Below are positions 6,501-9,318 of a stretch of DNA of 9,318 nt, piece after piece. Origin of the DNA: an uncultured Clostridia bacterium (GTDB lineage Bacteria > Bacillota > Clostridia > Oscillospirales > Ruminococcaceae). Numbering within the stretch: the stretch's first letter is position 1; each line of letters starts with the position of its first letter. Position numbers and translations under genes: made by a program. The notes under the pieces are model-generated. The model saw only the letters and a list, made by a program, of their open reading frames with translations, made no database searches and had not been told where the DNA came from. The stretch is from assembly GCA_947632425.1 (NCBI GenBank), contig CANRPG010000065.1, positions 1 to 9,318 of the forward strand, read 5' to 3'.

Positions 6501-8351
6501 AAAATTGTCGTTATACACGCGATAGTCGGGGTTGGGGTGGTCTATTACCTGCCCGTCTTTATCTACAAGAAAAGCATAGCCGTCTTTAGCCTGATTGCTG
6601 CTGATTATATTTGTAAGCACATCGAGGTAAAAGTCTACCGCGAACACGCCCAGAAACTGCTTGTCGTTCTCGGCATAAACTGCCTTTGAGAATGTAATGC
6701 AGTATTCGCCTGTACGGGCATCGTAGTAAGGCTCGGTTATATTGTAGTCCTCCGCTGCGAGGGCATCTATATACCACTGGCGTTCTTCTTCAACATAGTC
6801 ATCGGCAGGCACCCAGCCGTTGTTCATTACCATAGGGTGACCGTGCTCAAAATCGGGGTTCGCGATATATGTAGCAGAAATGCCGGGATAATGGCGGGTT
6901 ATCTCGTCAAGATATTTCACCATGCCGTCATAGTCTTCAAGCATTTTTGGGTTTGCAGAGATGGAATTTACAAACATATTCATAATGCTTTCCTGCTCTG
7001 TTACCCAGTTGTTTATCTGATAGCTGTATTCGCCTGCTTCTTCGAGCATTTTTGAACTAGCGCTGCTTATATAAAGGTAAGAACTTAATAATATGGTAGT
7101 AACCATTGTAACGACAAGCATTATGATTATAAGCGCGCGGAAGAAGCGCTGACCTTTATCGCTGAGGAAATTGCGCTTCTTTTTGGTTTTGGCATCGGTA
7201 CGTTTTTCGTTCCTCGTGGTGACGATATCGGAATAATACAGTATATTATTCATCATCTCACGAAGGTGGTCGGCTTCGATGCGTATCATATCCGCCGAGC
7301 CTTCGGCGTTTTCGTTATCTTTCAGAGAGGCGGTATATTCGGTTATTTTATTCAAAGGTATGCGGAATTTATCCGACATTCTTGAAATGAACTGATTTTT
7401 GTATTTAAGAGCTTCTTCGGCGCGGCAGCGTTCTTTATAGCCCATTACATAAAACACGACTATAACAACTACCAGCGCGATTATTACCACCGAATTTATG
7501 ATAAACTGCGAATACGAATCTTTGTAAAGCTCCATACGGCTTATTTTCAGCAGAAGATACCAGTTGTTCTCGGTGCGGCTGCCGAAAATTATACCGCCGC
7601 CGCGGCTTTCGGTAACGGAAGAGCCTGCGTTTGAAGAAATTTCAAGGAACGCATCGCGGTAATCTGCAAACTTATCCGATATTTTCTGACCTACTACAGA
7701 TTCATCGGTATAGCCTGCAATTGTGCCGTCGCTGTTTACTATCATTGCTTCGCCGTAGTCCTCGCCGCCCATTTTGGTGATGTAGGACTGGATATCATTC
7801 ATGTTATAGTCCATGCCGAGCAAAAACTTGCCGTCGTCAAACGAATCTGCAACTGTAAAGCACATTCCGCCCGTGAATGCATCGAGGTACACCGAAGAAA
7901 TATACGCTTCGTTGGTCGGGGCAGACATAAGCGCCTTATACCATTCTCTGTCTTGCAGAACATAGTCGGCAGGGGTTGCCATATCGGAAATAAGCACTTC
8001 TCCCTCGGGAGTTACGCAAAAGATATTAAGGCAAGTTCTGCCTGTTGAGGCGATCTCTTTCTTCTTTTCTTCCGAGAGAAAATCGCGCAGCTGCGCTTCG
8101 GTACAGCCTTCTTGCATCAGCTGCGACAATCTGCCGCCTATTTCGTTCAAAGAATCCGTACAAACGTCAAGACGGTTCTGTAGGTCGGCAGCGATAAGCT
8201 CTATCCTCATGCGGCCCATGTCCTCGGTCTGGTCGCTGTTCACTTTTGTCATGATAAAAAGGTTGACTATCAGAACAATGACAACGGCTATGGCTATAAT
8301 AGTTATCGGCAGATGAAACGGCTTTTTTGAGCGTTCATTGTTTTCATTCAT
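3519..8351 (-). CDS. Dual-Cache hybrid sensor histidine kinase with REC-HPt-REC relay and HD-GYP c-di-GMP phosphodiesterase output
   Basis: A 1610-residue inner-membrane receptor. Order: TM (about 13-34), Cache 1 (38-280), TM (284-304), degenerate HisKA (313-376, Asp327 where His is expected), TM (404-428), Cache 2 (430-668), TM (674-697), short coiled coil, HisKA with H733, HATPase (N-box N846/N850, DTGIGI 884-889, GTGLGI 914-919), REC1 (D1034, T1065, K1087), HPt (H1199), REC2 (D1323, T1353, K1375), linker helix, HD-GYP (E1433, H1442, HD 1474-1475, H1503, HHERYDGKGYP 1527-1537). Expected flow is H733 to D1034 to H1199 to D1323, setting hydrolysis of cyclic-di-GMP. All catalytic residues of the C-terminal relay and enzyme are present. 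Both Caches keep the Y-R-W-Y-Y-D set of amino-acid-binding dCache_1 domains. The longer frame begins with GTG at 8360, which lies within the SD; ATG at 8351 has AGGTG 8 nt upstream and was chosen. It has its own promoter and terminator. Ligand and direction of control are inferred. Confidence 0.93.
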   Translation of the reverse strand: MNENNERSKKPFHLPITIIAIAVVIVLIVNLFIMTKVNSDQTEDMGRMRIELIAADLQNRLDVCTDSLNEIGGRLSQLMQEGCTEAQLRDFLSEEKKKEIASTGRTCLNIFCVTPEGEVLISDMATPADYVLQDREWYKALMSAPTNEAYISSVYLDAFTGGMCFTVADSFDDGKFLLGMDYNMNDIQSYITKMGGEDYGEAMIVNSDGTIAGYTDESVVGQKISDKFADYRDAFLEISSNAGSSVTESRGGGIIFGSRTENNWYLLLKISRMELYKDSYSQFIINSVVIIALVVVIVVFYVMGYKERCRAEEALKYKNQFISRMSDKFRIPLNKITEYTASLKDNENAEGSADMIRIEADHLREMMNNILYYSDIVTTRNEKRTDAKTKKKRNFLSDKGQRFFRALIIIMLVVTMVTTILLSSYLYISSASSKMLEEAGEYSYQINNWVTEQESIMNMFVNSISANPKMLEDYDGMVKYLDEITRHYPGISATYIANPDFEHGHPMVMNNGWVPADDYVEEERQWYIDALAAEDYNITEPYYDARTGEYCITFSKAVYAENDKQFLGVFAVDFYLDVLTNIISSNQAKDGYAFLVDKDGQVIDHPNPDYRVYNDNFVNIRDLPYYDVYSKSQNEITPIRDYDGRLRMCLILNDEISDFSIIVLKDTWKMYGGLVQYAALYLVLFSICIMAVNILVTRMMKRQMQANEDLQKAATAAAAADKAKSNFLARMSHEIRTPINAMLGMNEMILRENESEQIDEYALNISSAGNTLLALINEILDFSKIEDGKIVIIPVKYETAAMITDLVNIITDRLTAKDLEFELDIDPELPAYLYGDDIRIKQIITNLLTNAAKYTEKGSVKFTIKQTEQNDETDDVTLYIEVRDTGIGIREEDMSKLFDSFQRLDEQKNRNIEGTGLGIPITHNLLLMMGSRLEVNSVYGEGSTFSFYLQQKRVGQEKIGEFDIHHHAGMHKNAQERYIYVPDARILVVDDNKMNLKVASGLLKRNGVVPDTALSGKECIELVKKNKYHIIFMDHMMPDMDGIETLQTLRSEGLIGEDTAVIAMTANAVTGARDSYLSYGFEGYLSKPIAVDKLENELEKHLPQELISYRTNEDKKNTDSAQNIAPKRDDSMNEMTYTPATGFPDNCSFLDIQLGMGYCGGDKELYGEMVQTFREESKMEQIEKFYQEKDLKNYRILVHSVKSTALSIGATDLSEEAKALENAAKTEDTAFIEANHRHFAESYKKVTDMIGAAMNGENAEEDTEGDANEDAQPHILVVDDDMMNRKVAQRLLSKHYLADTAASGEEAIEMLLSGGRFDLILLDIHMPDEDGFDVIRKLKADSRLKDIPVIFLTADDDQNAETEGFKAGAMDFIRKPFVPDIMLQMVGRILELHRLQTNLAREVKRQTKYAQERQERMERLSRETVLALAKAVEAKDKYTNGHSERVAYYARLIAERAGMSELDQNDIYFIGLLHDIGKIGVPDTVINKTTRLTDEEFAMIKQHPIIGAKILKDITEMPGIEKGARWHHERYDGKGYPDGISGEDIPVFSRIICVADAYDAMTSTRSYRDILPQQKVREELVKGKGTQFDPEFADIMISLIDEDKDYKMRG
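7224..7415 (-). other. Degenerate HisKA (dimerisation/phosphotransfer) domain inside the receptor, phospho-acceptor His lost
   Basis: Residues 313-376 contain FISRMSDKFRIPLNKI (321-336), which lines up with the functional H-box FLARMSHEIRTPINAM (727-742). The histidine is Asp327 (codon 7371-7373) and the Glu after it is Lys. The second helix also aligns: MNNILYYSDI (367-376) against INEILDFSKI (776-785). No HATPase follows; a basic linker (KTKKKR) and a third membrane helix come next. The segment looks like the remains of an upstream kinase after fusion of two receptors, perhaps kept as a dimerisation or signal-passing bundle. Confidence 0.75.
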
Positions 8352-8359
8352 ATATATCA

Positions 8360-8364
8360 CACCT
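8360..8364 (-). promoter_or_regulatory. Ribosome binding site deciding the receptor start
   Basis: The minus strand reads AGGTG 8 nt before the ATG at 8351. The alternative in-frame GTG at 8360 overlaps this element and would have no usable Shine-Dalgarno. The site therefore shortens the longest possible reading frame by three codons. Confidence 0.6.
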
Positions 8365-8394
8365 ATCTGAAAGAGCGGTAAAACGGTCTAAGCT

Positions 8395-8423
8395 ATTATA
8401 GCACATTTTATAATATATTTCAA
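8395..8423 (-). promoter_or_regulatory. Consensus sigma-A promoter of the receptor gene
   Basis: The minus strand has TTGAAA (8418-8423), exactly 17 bp, then TATAAT (8395-8400) preceded by TGC, an extended -10. A start near 8388 gives a leader of about 37 nt. The surrounding sequence is AT-rich. No repressor-like repeat is evident over it. It suggests the receptor is made constitutively under vegetative sigma factor rather than as an operon partner of the upstream hydrolase. Confidence 0.8.
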
Positions 8424-8493
8424 GATATTTAAATAAAAATCTGCATTCGGCGGCAGCGAGTAACACACATTGACATATCTGCAAAGCTTGGCA

Positions 8494-8521
8494 ATAAAAA
8501 AGCACCGCACAAGGCGATGCT
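8494..8521 (-). terminator. Strong intrinsic terminator of the M14 hydrolase gene
   Basis: On the minus strand AGCATCGC (8514-8521) pairs with GCGGTGCT (8501-8508) through one G-U wobble around a CTTGT loop, followed directly by a run of Ts (TTTTTATT). It lies 6 nt past the stop codon at 8528. It separates the hydrolase transcript from the receptor promoter. Confidence 0.85.
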
Positions 8522-8527
8522 GTTATG

Positions 8528-9318
8528 TCACTTGATTATTTTAAAGCACACTGTTTTTGCATTTATCAGAGGGCTGTTGTATGCGAAATACACCGTGCCC
8601 GAAACCGGTGTGCGCACCTCACTGACAAGTTCGCCGTCAAACGGGTCATATATTCTGCCGAGGACTTCGCCGCGCTCTACGGTCTTGCCTATCTGCGCTT
8701 GCCTGAAAAACATTCCCGCCGACTCTGACTGTATCTGCTCGGTGTTGCCCTCGTTGAGAATAAGCGTTACATACCCAGGCGGCATTTTTGCAGAAACTAT
8801 TCCGCGCGTATTCATAAACCGAAGTATAGCGTTCACGGCTTCATCGGCGGCTTTTACGTCAATTTCGTCTGTTGCGTTGGCGTACACAGAGAACGCCTTT
8901 GTCTCCCACACCTGCCAGTTGTAGTTGAGTGTCGTAGTATCATACGGGCGCGGCTTGCGTATTATGCCGAACTGAAGCCCGAAGTCTTTCATGATATTTG
9001 CATCTGTAAAGCCTGTGTCCATAAGTTTTACATGGGGGAGAAAAATTCCCGGCTGATAAAAGCTTGCAAGCTGTATGCCGTACTCATAACCCTGAAGCTG
9101 ACTGAACACCCCGTCCGCGATACGCTGGGTCGTCTCGCCTAAGTTATAGCCGGGGAACATTCTGTTTATGTCGGTGTTATCCATCGCCCAGAAGCGCTTG
9201 CCGATGTTCATTGAATAATAGTTTATGCAGGGTATCACCATTATCTCGCAGTCCTCGGCTATTTTGCCCTCGCTTTCAAGCTTTTTCAGCGCCTGCACCA
9301 TTCGCGAGCAGACATACA
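8528..9318 (-). CDS. M14-family succinylglutamate desuccinylase/aspartoacylase-like zinc hydrolase (partial, N-terminus outside window)
   Basis: The frame enters from the right edge and ends at TGA (8528-8530), leaving about 262 residues. The codon before the internal Met at 9301 is Arg and the frame stays open, so that Met is not the true start. Numbering from it, visible family features are INYYSMN followed by KRFW (26-38), DNTDINRMFPG (41-51) with the substrate-binding N46-R47, a candidate zinc histidine in FLPH (H90), and WE (132-133), the likely catalytic glutamate. The C-terminal 60 residues (GMFFRQAQIGK to PVSGTVYF) resemble the barrel-sandwich tail of AstE/AspA-type proteins. The N-terminal HxxE zinc motif is expected outside the window. 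Members hydrolyse N-acyl amino acids or related amides; the actual substrate cannot be read from this fragment. A strong terminator follows, so it is probably the last gene of its unit. Confidence 0.8.
   Translation of the reverse strand, partial: YVCSRMVQALKKLESEGKIAEDCEIMVIPCINYYSMNIGKRFWAMDNTDINRMFPGYNLGETTQRIADGVFSQLQGYEYGIQLASFYQPGIFLPHVKLMDTGFTDANIMKDFGLQFGIIRKPRPYDTTTLNYNWQVWETKAFSVYANATDEIDVKAADEAVNAILRFMNTRGIVSAKMPPGYVTLILNEGNTEQIQSESAGMFFRQAQIGKTVERGEVLGRIYDPFDGELVSEVRTPVSGTVYFAYNSPLINAKTVCFKIIK

Noticed and set aside
8352..8360. Receptor start at the GTG at 8360
   Set aside because: The GTG overlaps the only Shine-Dalgarno-like element (AGGTG), which is correctly spaced for the ATG at 8351.
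9299..9301. Complete 257-residue hydrolase starting at the ATG at 9301
   Set aside because: The frame remains open to the window edge, the preceding residues (YVCSR) fit the family, and the N-terminal zinc motif would be missing, so this is an internal methionine of a gene cut by the window.

Overview
The window looks like chromosomal DNA from a low-to-moderate GC Firmicute, most likely a Ruminococcus or another Oscillospiraceae or Lachnospiraceae gut bacterium. This placement rests on strong AGGAGG-type ribosome binding sites, sigma-A promoters, and the style of the hybrid kinase, whose H-box (FLARMSHEIRTPINAMLGMN) is of a kind common in these bacteria. It is inference from sequence style; no search was run. 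All four genes lie on the minus strand. Each of the two complete genes has its own recognisable promoter and terminator, so they read as separate transcription units. No RNA gene, CRISPR array, insertion sequence or gene-free stretch longer than 300 bases was seen.

Reading leftwards along the minus strand from the right edge: (1) 8528-9318 is the 3' part of an M14-family succinylglutamate desuccinylase/aspartoacylase-like zinc hydrolase, followed by a strong intrinsic terminator. (2) 3519-8351 encodes a 1610-residue membrane receptor. It holds two tandem extracellular Cache domains, each with what looks like a complete amino-acid-binding motif, a degenerate HisKA domain between them, and then HisKA, HATPase, REC, HPt, REC and an HD-GYP cyclic-di-GMP phosphodiesterase. 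It amounts to an entire His-Asp-His-Asp phosphorelay plus output enzyme in one chain, equivalent to an RpfC-RpfG fusion with a different sensor. (3) 2317-3300 is an HTH-WYL-WCX transcription regulator with a near-consensus promoter and a terminator. (4) 1-2142 is the N-terminal 714 residues of a large SNF2/DEAH-type helicase. It belongs to the family that on mobile elements is usually fused behind an adenine-N6 methyltransferase, but here it starts with no methyltransferase domain.

The most suggestive system is the pair (3)+(4). The motifs AGTACC and GGTACAT occur upstream of both genes. At the helicase promoter they form a tight inverted repeat over the -35 box, and upstream of the WYL gene they are 25 bp apart. 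This fits a WYL-controlled helicase locus, possibly a defence islet or a mobile-element remnant, but function is not shown by the sequence. The second item of interest is the single-chain amino-acid-sensing phosphorelay with a c-di-GMP phosphodiesterase output.
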